From assembly GCA_944472135.2 (NCBI GenBank), contig OX235262.1:82682903-82746902 (forward strand): DNA of 64,000 bases, given 5' to 3'. The translations under genes and the position numbers were made by a program. The stretch's first letter is position 1. The number at the start of each line of letters is the position of its first letter. The notes under the pieces are model-generated. The model saw only the letters and a program-made list of their open reading frames with translations. It made no database searches and had not been told where the DNA came from. This document shows positions 46,395-57,469 of the stretch, piece after piece. Source of the stretch: Trichobilharzia regenti (lineage: Eukaryota; Platyhelminthes; Trematoda; Strigeidida; Schistosomatidae).

Positions 46395-46910
46395 TACTTA
46401 AGTCTCGTTTCAACTACAGGCGGAACTGATGCAGGTATCAAGGCGAGGATAGGGAAAGCAAGGCAATTTTCATTACTCTCAATTCTCTGTGGAGATCAAC
46501 AGCACTCAGCATGAAAAATAGGATACGGATTTTCAACTCCAATGTTAAATCAATGCTACTTAAAGGATCAGAGACTTAGCGCGTCACGACTGGCACTTTC
46601 ACCAAACTACAGACTTTCATCAACAACTGTCTTCGCTGAATACCACTCAAGATCAGATGGCCATAAAAGTCCAGCAATAGTGAGGGATCTCTGGAAGCAA
46701 ATCAACCAGAAACTGATTGTGCAACAAATACACAGGAAGAAATAGAGGTGGATCGGCCGTGCTCTGAGAAAACCATCAAGTGACGTCTCACGACAGGCTA
46801 TCACTCGAGTAGCCCTCAACGTGAAGCGGCGAGTTGGTCGTCAGTGTAAGGGTGACATGGAGGAGGTCATTCGAGGAGCATATGAAAACCAAGTTCACTT
46901 TTAACGGTTT
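46395..46910 (+). mobile_element. RTE 3' fragment, plus strand, second copy
   Basis: AACTACAGGCGGAACTGATG ... AGCACTCAGCATGAAAAATAGG ... ATCAACAACTGTCTTCGCTG ... AGGGTGACATGGAGGAGG follow the order of RTE bases 3830-4270. It lacks the last 150 bases and the TAA tail, so it is truncated at both ends. Confidence 0.85.
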
Positions 46911-47479
46911 GAAAAAATCTGGGCATTGGGTATATGATATTCATTATAATAAAGGTTTTTGTATTTACCAATGAATGAAAAACAAAACGATATTGTTTTG
47001 ACTGACGTTTCTCTATTTAATTCTATTAGCTTTATCAAAGTATTATTAAACCGGAATTTACAAAATCTCAGCATATATATAACAAAGAGTTAAGAGGTGA
47101 GAAAAATAGACTTAGGTCAATTTAAAGGGACATATTGAAAGTCAAAATAGCACTGAAGATCACTAAACTAAATAAGAAAAGTAATACTACATCTGTTATG
47201 GTATCAAAACAAAGTCTACTCACTTGATCATCGTTCGTCAGTTTGAAGTCATTTTTCGTTGTTAAGTCGGTCAATTGGTACAGATAATAAGACCAAGTGT
47301 AGATTGTTGGATTTGATCAGTGTGTAGAGTTATGAAAGCAGTGTGTGTTTACACAGTGAACTTGCTTATCATATTCGTGTTGATTTTGTCACTTCATGGT
47401 GGAGGGGAGGGAGGTGTTTTAACCAGGTCAGATTCTGTTTTAGTCCATCATTACTATTCAGTTCAGGCAATTTGAATTC

Positions 47480-48480
47480 CACTTGATATGAAGTGCTTCT
47501 GATATTAGACGTTCTTTGTGATTTCTAAAGTTTTTTCTGGATTATTTCAATAGTGTCAAAATCAATTTATTGGCCTGATTCTATAGCGTGTAGACCGTCC
47601 ATGGATGATGATTTTTCAAATTTTTCTAGTTTAACCTGATTTCTCGGTGGTTGAACAGATGCTCTATGGTGTTCATTTCTTCTGATTTTAATTTCTCGAG
47701 ATGTTTGTCTGATGTGTATCGCATCACATTCCAAGCATTTTATTTTATAGACACAATTAGATAGAGAATCTTTAGGGATTTTGCCTTTTATATGAACAAG
47801 GTTGTTTAGCAGTGTGTGTGTCTGATGTTTTGAAGAAAACTCTAATGTCGGGCTGATTGAGCACTCTTCTAATATTGTCTGACGTCTCTGCTCTATGTGG
47901 AATGTCGACTGTTGATGTCCATATTTTCGGAATGAGTTTTCGGCCATACTTAATGTCTGTGTTGATTCTGTTGGTTAAGTTCCTTGGGTAGTTGTTTTGC
48001 TTGAGAGTTTCAGTAATGTTTGATATTTCTTCTTCTTTTTCTTTCTCATCTGTTATCAGAGAGTGTGCGCGTCTAAGAAGACTTGAAACAATTGAAATCT
48101 TTGCGCTGATGGGGTGTGATGATTTGAAGTCTAAATATTCATTGGAGTGGGTTTTCTTCCTGAATATGGATATACTAAAATGTTCGCTTTCCCTCCTCTC
48201 AACTAGGCAGCCTAGAAATGGTAGTTCACCGACGTCTGATTCTGCTTCCGAAGTAAACTGGATTCTTATTCAGTAGTCTAAAATTATAAATATTTTAGAA
48301 GTCTTTTGGTTGCTATTCATTAAATTCAAATAGTTTTTTAAAGATGGTATAATGGACTGAACAAATAAATTTTAGTAAATTAAAAGTCCCCATAGTATAA
48401 GCAAAACAGGATGGTTTTCTCAGTAGACAATTGTTTTCGATAAATTCTTCCTCATACTCTACGCTTATAAATCCATGAAT
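47480..48480 (-). mobile_element. PLE relic of a separate lineage
   Basis: Minus strand, 48258 to 47567: LGCLVERRESEHFSISIFRK (end of RT), LLRRAHSLITDEKEKEEE, LKQNNYPRNLTNRI, KLIPKIWTSTVDIPHR, then the open frame 47567-47947 with KDSLSNCVYKIKCLECDAIH and IRQTSREIKIRRNEH (GIY-YIG with the Cys pair) and HAIESGQ. It differs from the other PLEs in the C-rich KIKCLECDAIHIRQT motif. A PLE terminal block (minus strand GAATTTATCGAAAACAATTG) lies at 48435-48465. Confidence 0.82.
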
Positions 48481-49595
48481 ATTATAATATAAATAACCAG
48501 TAAAGGCATGTGAAAATTACATCACAGAAACTGTATTCGGGTACATGTATAATATGGAATGATAGTTCGTTATTTAATATTGTCAAATAAATGTATATAA
48601 AATGTGTAGCCATTCAGAACATAAGAAAAAAAAGTGAATAGACGAATGCGTGACATACTGATGTACTTATAGTCAACATAAGTTTCACTGGGAGAGGAGG
48701 TGTTGAGGGTGAGTTGTATTCGGTGGTGTGCGAGGAAAATCACTCCCACAAGATAAATACAAACAAATACCAAAAATTAAATTTCATACAAGAACCGATT
48801 AGGACATATTACATGACTTAGTAAGTCCACAAATTCTATGTCTGAAAGATGTATACACTTTCAGGTCTGTAAATCAGGTAGTACTGTTTTCGGTGAGAGT
48901 TTATAATAATAATGTCTGATAGCTGTCATACAAACAGATTTGTAAATGTGAATGTTTTAAGAACCTATTACAAATTCAAAATAAAACCTATCTAATTAGA
49001 AGTACATTTTGATAAACTTACAATAACTAAATGTTAAGCGACCGCATACTTTTGTCCTTAAATCTGTGTGAATTTCTCACAATCTTTTTATGCTGAAATA
49101 GCCCACAAAGGAAATGATTCACTTTTCACTTTATGATCTCATTAAACATAACTGAATCAAGCAAAACATGATGACTAACAAAAACGTTAATAAACCCGTT
49201 CACTTACAATACAATTTTGTTTATTTTATTTACATTACACTCAACATTGGCAAACCGCAATTTTTGAAAACTAGAAACACGGCAATTTGTTGTTTGGGTC
49301 ATTAAGATGTATATTTATGTTGCTCGTATAACATGGGAAAGTTCTAAGGGTACAATCATATTGACATCCTGATTTCTTATTTTTAAGTTAATGTGTTTCC
49401 CTACTGGAATTTCTTAAATAAAATTAAATAGTAATTTAGAATATTTTATCTTTTCATCTGAGATGAAGTTGTGGAAAAACGTTGATCTCAAATATATTGA
49501 GAATATGAATTTCAAGATACAAAGTTACATCCTCCAACATTGTGAAAGTATATCCTTGTTTTTAAAGTGTAAATATACTGATGAGCATATCATTT
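48481..49595. other. AT-rich intron DNA
   Basis: No supportable feature. Confidence 0.35.
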
Positions 49596-49599
49596 ACTT

Positions 49600-49785
49600 T
49601 CAAGAGTTCGTTTGTAAGGATTAGATTTGTTTTTACGAGTTTGACCACTGATTGATGTCAATTAGAGAACCATTGAAAACCAGGGAATACCAGACATCTG
49701 TTTCACCGTAGTTTGGGAATCATTGGCAGTACACACCTACTGGGAATCGAGCCCAGGACCTTCCGGTTACAATCTGTGGTCACAC
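49600..49785 (-). mobile_element. SINE family A-like, truncated, minus strand
   Basis: ACATCTGTTTCACCGTAGTTTGGGAATCATTGGCAGTAC is the antisense hammerhead region (degenerate), followed by the antisense B box CGAGCCCAGGACCTTCCGG. It breaks off where the family B palindrome at 49805 starts. Confidence 0.7.
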
Positions 49786-49804
49786 TGGTAAAAACATAAC
49801 ATAG

Positions 49805-50330
49805 TTTGATTGGACACTAATAACTAGTGTGATGTGTCTAGTCCTTTCTTTGGTGTACACTGGATTCTATCAATCAGATTTGCAAGGTGACCAGCATTCT
49901 AGGTAGCTCGCCATCACGGTGAACATTGATTTGATGATATATTAGACAGTTGGAGGCAATCGGCAGGAAGCCTTGGATCAAATCAATGTGCACCGTGATG
50001 GCGAGCTACCTAGAATGGTGGCCACCTTGCAAACCTGACTGATAGAATTCACTCTACACCAAAGAAAGGACTAAACACGTCACACTAGTTAATAATGTCC
50101 AATCAAACAACCCACTGCAGTCCCTCAGGAGGTAAACCGCAAGCTCAGTGGTAATGTCTCTGACTGCAGTACTTACTGGGTGGTGCGGATTCGATTCTCA
50201 GAGGGGACATGAGTTCCTTCAAGGTTGCAGATACGCCCTGCTGACGAGTGCCAACTAGCACGAAACCTAGATCCACGGCTTTCTGCCGATTGCCTCCAAC
50301 TATCTTATATCATTAAAAACATAATTTATT
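49805..50330 (+). mobile_element. SINE family B with long inverted head and intact-looking hammerhead
   Basis: Inverted arms 49805-49937 and 49976-50107 (about 132 bases each, 38-base loop) precede the tRNA-like part: CGCAAGCTCAGTGGTAATGTC (A box) and GTGCGGATTCGATTCTC (B box). The hammerhead is 50235-50279: GCCCUG, CUGACGA, GUGC-CAACUA-GCAC, GAAA, stem III ACCUAGAU, cleavage-site C, CACGGC. All core positions fit the hammerhead consensus. The loop of the head (49940-49975) is an inverted piece of the element's own tail. Confidence 0.9.
50235..50279 (+). ncRNA. Hammerhead ribozyme, SINE family B
   Basis: Type I topology (open stem I). Core CUGACGA and GAAA intact, stem II 4 bp, stem III ACC-UA-GAU-like, cleavage expected after C at 50273, stem I 5 of 6 pairs. 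Confidence 0.85.
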
Positions 50331-52895
50331 TAATCTGCGGTCAATTTTAGTCTTTTCATAGAGGAGTGTCGGCCATATATCAGATGAAATAAAGACATTT
50401 CACTTTCTGGTATGTAGCATCATATTCCAAACATTATAAACAGAACAAGCTAAAAAGTGACTCCTTAAGGTAAATTTTTAACATTTCTCTTCTTTCATAA
50501 GCAATTTCAACGCGTAGCCAGAAAATCAATAACCTTCGTCCATTATTAACGTGAAAAAGACGTCAAACCAGAACGATCTGTGCATCTGACAGGGTGCTAG
50601 AACTAAAGCAATGGTGCCACTGAACACGATGATAAAGCTGTTCACTGCTGTATCGTTGATTATTTGAGAATATTTCAGCAGTTTCTTTGTCTGCAAGTGC
50701 CTGACATATTCCTTCTATTGTGCCAACTATTTGAAAAGTAAAATCCACCGTTTCTTGTCTGGGTCAAAGCGCCAAACTCTTGCTAAGTCTTACTTATCTG
50801 GTTTCTGACTGATTCCATTATCTGATGTATCTTCTTATTATAGTGTTATCTTCAGAAGGCTAGTTTTCTAGATCCATATTATTCAATCAATTAACAAATA
50901 ACTAACTCTTGGGTTGCTTAGAACGTTTTGTTGTTTTTTTGTCAGTTCAACCTATTAGTATCATTTTAAACATGTTAATGCGATGATTAACTCTCAAAAG
51001 GAGTAGTCCACTTTAGAATCCCTTACCATTCTGCCATTTAGACAATCGACCTGTTTTTCTTTTCTTTAATTGATAAGTTTCCATCAGTATAATAAGGAAT
51101 AGATGGTTGTATTAATCACCATTCAACCATCAGTTAGTGGTAATCAGTCAGTTTTCCAGTTGATATTTCTCGGTAGAGTTTCTTAGTTGCAAGGTTTACT
51201 TAAACACTGAATAACTTAGGTATGACTTCGTTTTACTGAAGCTGTTTTGTAAAATCGTGATATTCACAATAGAAATTGGTCAAGATTTAATTAACCCAAA
51301 GGGATATTTCGTCATAAGCGTCAGGTTAGAGTATCAACGTTTCTCATTAACTATTTCCATAATTGTGATACGTGTATTATAGTCAGTAAGTGAATAAGTT
51401 AGTCAGTTAAGTCTTTCGACTGCAGCAGCTCTATGTAGCAAACTCCCACAAGTGGTCAATCATTTACTGCTGGATTTCAACCCAGTATGTACAGCTAAAA
51501 CGTGCTAACCTCACAATCTGCATAGAAATATACATATCCTACCCTCTTCAACTGACTGTGGTTTTCTATCTGATATGGATTTACAACGGAATGTACTTTG
51601 TGTGAAATTGATTAACACCATATAATAGTTCATACTACAGATTAATGACGCATTAGACATATCTGATCAGAAATGTCTACTACACAGTTCTATGCGTTAT
51701 ACATCACCCTTTAAAAAGAGAAAGTTAATTTGAGGATAAAACTGAGAAGGAAAAACTAAGCCTAATAACTGATAATTTCCAAGAATTTTTTGACCAAACT
51801 AGTGCTGGTGAATTCTATTTATTCTAAATTTAGCATGCATAGATTGAATAGAAGAATTGAAGATTCACTAGTGATATGAATTCTACGAATAGCTATTGCT
51901 TCAGTATATTTTATTATACTCTCCTGATGGATTCTGTAAACGTTTTTATTTACAGTCAATCTTATGGTTAATACCAGCAAATCACTCATCTGTGAATAAA
52001 GAGATGATAGTCTATCTGATGCTCTTATGGAGGCCTAGTTACTAGTTTTACGAATAAATGAAATAATTTCCCCTGCCCTCACCTTCAAAGATCATTTACT
52101 CCTCTTTATGCTTATGTGCGACACTCACGTAAACTGTTCTACAGTATTAGATGTGGCATAAGCATGCAATGTCTAGGTGTTTGGTAAAGAATGCTCCGAG
52201 TTTTGTCGCTAATGTCAAGCTGGGATGTAAAATATGTTTTAAGGATGAAAGATTTTAGTCTTTCTCTCATAAAATAATTTTACTTACCCTTACCTCATTT
52301 TCATATAAACTATCCTGGCAATTAGATGTGAGCTGACTGCTAGAAATGCAGTCTGAAAATATCTCTTAGACTCGGAAAATAAACCAGCTACTTAAATGTG
52401 GACTGAATAAGTAAACCAATTTTACTTACTTGTAAAGACACAAGCGTTTTGTAGCTGTTCTGTTTTAACAGTGTGTGCAAATTAAATGATAGATGATGGT
52501 AATCACGTTACAGTAACCGTTTTTATCGTTTACAATGAGACTAGTGTCACTTACGGAATTCTTATGTAGTTCAACAGTAACTCCGACAGTGAATTAAAAC
52601 TAAGCATTTGCAGCCTCAAAAACGGTTTCAAGACGTTTATTTAATTAAAAGTGATCATCGCTAGTCATCAGACACAGAAAAACACCCTAAAAATAGATAC
52701 ATTTTATTCCAATTTGACGACTTCTATCTGTAATTTATCAATTACCAATGTGCAGAATTATGAAGCAAAGAATGGAAACTGCTAATTTAAGTAATATCTA
52801 TAGACTGCTTACATCATTTCCTTTCCCTCACACTAACCAATGATTGGAATTCAATGATCTAGTTAGTGATTTGATTATTGCATATTATGTAACAG
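50331..52895. other. AT-rich intron DNA, possible tRNA-like scrap
   Basis: At 51430-51530 (minus) GTGAGGTTAGCACGTTTTAGC and CTGGGTTGAAATCCAG resemble Pol III A and B boxes; nothing else is recognised in 2.5 kb. Confidence 0.3.
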
Positions 52896-52939
52896 CATTA
52901 TCTTTGTCTGCCGTATGAGTTAACAGAAAGTCGTGTATC

Positions 52940-53105
52940 ACAGGCTTATCTGTTACCTGTTCGGGGTTCGAGCCCACGCCGACGCACACTTGATATCTAT
53001 GGTCGACCTGCGAATTTTGGGCTACCGATATCCACGCTGAAAATTCCACACTTGTACCAAAAATACGATGTGGAATCAAGCTGTAATCAAAAATATAAAA
53101 AAATA
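52940..53105 (+). mobile_element. SINE E copy (tRNA head partly replaced)
   Basis: GTTCGGGGTTCGAGCCCACG (B box), then the E-type body: TATCTATGGTCGACCTGCG, GGGCTACCGATATCCACGCTG, GTACCAAAAATACGATGTGG, ATCAAGCTGTAATCAAAAA. The A-box side differs from the other copies, indicating decay or recombination. Confidence 0.8.
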
Positions 53106-53152
53106 AAAAAATACAAAGAATTTAGAAGATTTGTTTCCCAGCGGTAGGTTTT

Positions 53153-53753
53153 TGAGGCAAGAGTAAACAATAGACACTAAAGCCGAATGACCTTGATCTG
53201 ACCAATCAGATAGCCCAGCATTAAAAATCTTTGCTAGTCATAAACCTTGTTGAAAATGTCTTCTGTATTTGGTTTTTAACTTCTCTGTGGAAAATGTGTT
53301 GATAGAAAGGAATAAAACATGCATATATGGAGCGATAATGACTCTGCAAAATTATTGTCGGGCTATTAATAATTAAACATTCAGATGCAGCCACTTCATA
53401 TGAGGAAGTCCGTAAAGATTGGTAGGTATTGCATAATTGGTTAATTTTTTAGACACTTCTCGAAATTAAAGCTCTCCCTCGGTAATATATTGCGTACATT
53501 CAACCAGTATCTGCTACAGCTGGAGAAATAGAGAATACATTGGTTTGATATGTCTATAATCACTTTTATGAGAATCCGGGACCAGTTTTTGCAGCATATT
53601 AGAGATATGTACCCTATATGATTCATTTTAATTACAAATATATCGTACGTACTACTTTGTAAATTAAGTACCACTTTTCAGCTAGAAGAATCTGATCGGT
53701 TAAATCAAGGTCATTTGACTTTGGTGTCTATTGTTTACTCTTGCCGTTTTTGG
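53153..53753. mobile_element. Candidate inverted-repeat element (MITE-like)
   Basis: About 53-58-base inverted ends: AAGAGTAAACAATAGACACT at 53158 on, complemented by GTGTCTATTGTTTACTCTT ending near 53744. The 470-base interior has no ORF. The target duplication is unclear. Could be a non-autonomous DNA transposon or a folded retroelement piece. Confidence 0.5.
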
Positions 53754-54204
53754 TGCTATTAAGTTAAATGGTTTCATCACAAAGCCCACACTATTCTTCT
53801 AGACATCTTCAGAGTTTTTTTTTCAAAATAAAATAATAACACCGAACATTTTGGATAAGGTCACGTCCCTTAGAAAACTCAAATAAATACCGTTCGTTGC
53901 TAAAGTTATCGTGAGCATGTCACTTAAAACATGTGTGATTTTTAAGCATACCCCGAATTCAGAAGTTTTAATGAACATGTCTTGTTGGTCTGCATCAGTA
54001 ACTGTTGTCTGATAACTGCATCCAGGCAGAAGCTTTCAGATTTAAACAAATAAAATCTCATCTCCATAGCTTCACAGTAGTGTATGTGACCTATTCCATC
54101 AGAAACGTTTCGCTTTAACTTGTATTCTAGTGGCACTCATTCAAACTGATGTATTTTTGGTGTGTGCAGTAAGTGATGGTAAGTGATAGTAATCCATGTA
54201 TTCT

Positions 54205-54640
54205 GAATTCAAGTTTTGGTTTGTAGGGATTTGATTGGTTACAGGATTTCCTTGTGAGCTGACATTGGTTAGAGAACCACTGAAAAATCTGGGAATACTG
54301 GACAGCTGTTTCGTCCCAGCTTGATGGGACTCTTCGTCGGTACGCACTCACCTCCAGGGTTCGAACCTAGGACCTTCCGGTTACAAGGGTAGCGATCTCG
54401 TAGACCATTAAGCCACTGGGACCCGATCCAATGGCCCATGATTTCTAACTTCTGACAATTCAGAACATAGCGCGACCCCTAGCCAATGTCTTCGGCGAGT
54501 ATTTTTCCTCACACCCGACCTGTTGTGCCCTACTGGTCAAGACTTCTCGCTAGAACCCCAGGTAACTACCTACCTGAATAGGGCAAGCTACTAGTGAGCA
54601 TCTAATGGATATTCAACCGTTGGTTTGTGGGGATTTGAAT
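54205..54640 (-). mobile_element. SINE family A, minus strand, near full length
   Basis: The antisense unit has B box (GGTTCGAACCC region near 54360), A box (AAGCCACTGGGACCCG antisense near 54412) and hammerhead 54290-54345 with an extended 6-bp stem II (GUCCCA/UGGGAC) but changed positions 3 and 4 (A, C). The duplicated outer segment TTGGTTTGTAGGGATTTGAT (54216) recurs as TTGGTTTGTGGGGATTTGAA at about 54632. Confidence 0.82.
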
Positions 54641-54978
54641 TCATTCCGAATTCATTAAATGACTAAAAATGATCTTAACTTATGTATCATCCATTTATTA
54701 TTGACTAAGACGATATATCGAATTTGTGGAAGTGCAACAAAGTACATATATATGTGAGAGACTGTAAAACAAAACTTACATGAACTAGAAAACGGTATGT
54801 TCAAATGATACTGGTATGAAAGCTATGAACAACCTTTAATTTGATAGAATAATCTCAGTTTACCTTTATGACATTTTCTTAATTTTACCAGAATAATCTT
54901 TACCAAGAGAATATACTATATATGACACTGGCACTTATGTCCACATATTATACATATTATTTTGAATGTTACTTTTAG

Positions 54979-55740
54979 GATTACCCTATCGTCACAAATT
55001 TGGAGAAAGATTTAAATACAATTGACTGTCTAATCAATGATACACAAAATACACAAGATGAACATGTTTCACAAATAAAATCACATCAAGATTTGAAAAT
55101 GTCGTCGAATCCTACGAATATTAACTCAGTGAAACAGCAACGATCAGTGGATAATAGAATCCCACCACTACAAACTTTACCCCCATGCAAGTTATTACTT
55201 GGTCGTGTAGCTTCAAATGAAGATATATGCATTGAAACTGAAACACCATTTGCATTTAATATAGCCGCTACTGATAAGGAGATTTGTATTACACGAGTGG
55301 CCTCCGTAGGAGATCTTGAATATCAACAACAGCAACAACAACCACAGATAGAGAATCAAGAAGATCCATCATCGACAAATGTAGATGGACAGAAATATCA
55401 AAATTCTCAATCAATAAACAAGAAGAAGAAGAAAGGAATTCCAATCAGTTTACGTTTAACATTTGGTTCTGAATCAAAGCTAAATAAATCAACTTCACTA
55501 AACACTGCTGGTGAAGAGCAAGCAATCACATCACAAATGAAAAATTACCGTGCAATGTACTATGTGGATATACCACAAGGCTGCAGAACAGGTGAGCTAC
55601 GCAGAAAGACAAATCGACACAAAAGTGCTTCTAGTGTACCAAATGTCACAAGGTACAGTCTTCCATGTATAAGTTATTGTGAAGAATTACCCAAGCCGAT
55701 TTCATTACTTCCACCCTTGACTGTAGAGAAGAACCGGTGA
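54979..55740 (+). CDS. Host gene, exon F: terminal coding exon
   Basis: Acceptor TGTTACTTTTAG; it enters on a codon boundary, as exon 42307-42928 requires. 253 codons then TGA at 55738-55740: DYPIVTNLEKDLNTIDCL, RIPPLQTLPPCKLLLGRVAS, a Gln run (YQQQQQQPQ) near 55323, a basic KKKKKGIPISLRLTFGS, NYRAMYYVDIPQGCRTGELRR, KTNRHKSASSVPNVTRYSLP and PISLLPPLTVEKNR. The basic and Ser-rich motifs near the C-terminus could be regulatory phosphorylation sites, but that is speculation. No family recognised. It completes about 702 known residues. Confidence 0.88.
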   Translation, partial: DYPIVTNLEKDLNTIDCLINDTQNTQDEHVSQIKSHQDLKMSSNPTNINSVKQQRSVDNRIPPLQTLPPCKLLLGRVASNEDICIETETPFAFNIAATDKEICITRVASVGDLEYQQQQQQPQIENQEDPSSTNVDGQKYQNSQSINKKKKKGIPISLRLTFGSESKLNKSTSLNTAGEEQAITSQMKNYRAMYYVDIPQGCRTGELRRKTNRHKSASSVPNVTRYSLPCISYCEELPKPISLLPPLTVEKNR

Positions 55741-56160
55741 ATGTATGTAGAGCATGATATTAGGTGAAGAAAATACATATACATATACATAGTGTAAAAA
55801 CTATCAAACTAGAATGATTTGCCATAACCTCTTGGTAAAATGGCAATTGTATTATCACAAAGCATGCAATAATTTCAAAAACTAGGTTTGTATAAATATT
55901 TACATTAAAACGTTTTTTTATTAAAATATCTTACTTACTGCATACCCTCATTTTCATTAATGCAGTAAAATAATCTTAAATATTAATACACATATTTCAT
56001 TTTACCCATTGAATGAAATTAACCAAAAAGAAATGGTTATGCTTATAAAAAACACTTGCTGGTCAAATGTATTCTCGTTATAAATATCACTGCTAACAGA
56101 TAATCTCTAAATGTCCAAAACTAGGAAGATTAGGACATTTATAAATAAATAAATAAATTA
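55741..56160 (+). other. Probable 3' untranslated region of the host gene
   Basis: AT-rich DNA after the stop. The first strong AATAAA is at 56144-56149 inside (AAAT)n; another candidate is GAGAATAAATC near 56509. The actual cleavage site cannot be chosen by eye. Confidence 0.5.
56144..56149 (+). terminator. Candidate polyadenylation signal
   Basis: First canonical AATAAA downstream of the stop codon at 55740. Confidence 0.35.
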
Positions 56161-56240
56161 CTTATTAGTGAAATTTTCTGTGGGCTTTTATTAGAAAACT
56201 TTGTTACCCTTGTTATATCAAGACGAAACATTTCTATTTA

Positions 56241-56261
56241 CTATATATATATATATATACA
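56241..56261. repeat. (TA)n microsatellite
   Basis: About ten TA units downstream of the host gene. Confidence 0.9.
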
Positions 56262-56703
56262 AATGTGTCATTATACGGTAACAGATCACTTACAAATCTA
56301 CTTCGTCTTTATTTCAATTAACACTGTAAAACAACTACCTTATACGAAAAGAAGAAATTATATAACTCAAATTGTCTGAAAACCCACTGAAGAAGACAAT
56401 CAGATTTTCTTTTCCATCCTTTTGTCTCTTTCATGATCAGTTCAGATTTCCTACCTTTCTTCCCTCCTTCCTTACTTCTTTAAAAGGTTTTTTGAACATT
56501 CAGATGAAGAGAATAAATCAACATTGAATTTTAATACAATATACCTTCGCGTTTTGTTGTTGTTATTGTTGTTCCTGCTGCTTGTTTTGAATAAGAAGTT
56601 TATTTATCTTATTTATTTGAAAAAAAAGGCCTAAATTTTATTTCCGCATCTTTAATTTATGAAGGTGAATTTATGTTATTCACTTTTGATGTATAAGAAT
56701 AAG

Positions 56704-56888
56704 TCGGTGGCACAGTGGTTAGGACTCTCGCCGACCATGCACATGGTCCGGGGTTCGAGCCCACGCCGGCGCACACCTAATATCTATGGTCGGCCTGCGA
56801 AATTTGGGCTACCGATATCCATGCTGAAAATTCCATACTTGTACCAAAAATACAGTGTGGAATCAAGCTGTAAATAAAAAAAAAGTCG
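56704..56888 (+). mobile_element. SINE E, complete copy
   Basis: tRNA head GTCGGTGGCACAGTGGTTAG (A box) and GTCCGGGGTTCGAGCCC (B box), sharing the head of SINE D, then an unrelated body (CTATGGTCGGCCTGCGAAAT, GGGCTACCGATATCCATGCTG, CAAAAATACAGTGTGGAATC) ending in A9. Other copies are 52940-53105 and 61019-61187. Confidence 0.85.
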
Positions 56889-57072
56889 TAATCTGGAATA
56901 AACAACTGTGGAATTCTCTATCTGTACCACTAGTCTGTGATAAAGTCCAGTGTTTATGCATAGGATAGATATCTGTATAAATTTAATTACTTTCTTAGAA
57001 TACAACAACCAACAAAAACGTGAATATAAAATTGACAGGTTTATAAACTTGATGCCCCACTAAAAATCGCGC

Positions 57073-57302
57073 GTCGGTGGCATAGCGGTTAGGACGCTCG
57101 CCGACCATCCACATAGTCCGGGTTTCGATCCCCGGCTGGCGAACTCCCTTACCTCACTCAGCCAGAATTAAAGCTGGTGAAGAGGAAAGGTTGGGCATGA
57201 GGCTAGCAACCTCATTCCGTAAAAATAATCACCACTGCTAAAGAAACTTCAAGCCTCCAGCTTGAAGCCCTATGTTCAACTGGGAACGTGAAGGAAAAAA
57301 AT
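57073..57302 (+). mobile_element. SINE D, complete copy with RTE-derived body and tail
   Basis: Head CGGTGGCATAGCGGTTAGGACGC and GTCCGGGTTTCGATCCCCGG; the body AAGGTTGGGCATGAGGCTAGC ... GCTAAAGAAACTTCAAG is like the RTE 5' UTR; the tail GAAGCCCTATGTTCAACTGGG is like the RTE 3' end, ending in GAAGGAAAAAAA. Better preserved than 25745-25975. Confidence 0.88.
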
Positions 57303-57469
57303 ATCGCGTAAGTCTTTGGAAGAAAGTTGAGATTTTATTGAACAAAGGCGCCTTATGATCCAGTGAAAATACTTTAAACTACTGACACATCTAAATGGTC
57401 GTTTGTATGACAATAAAGTTCAGGCTATACATAACAGCTTGGTCGATATTCATTTTAATTAATTTAACC

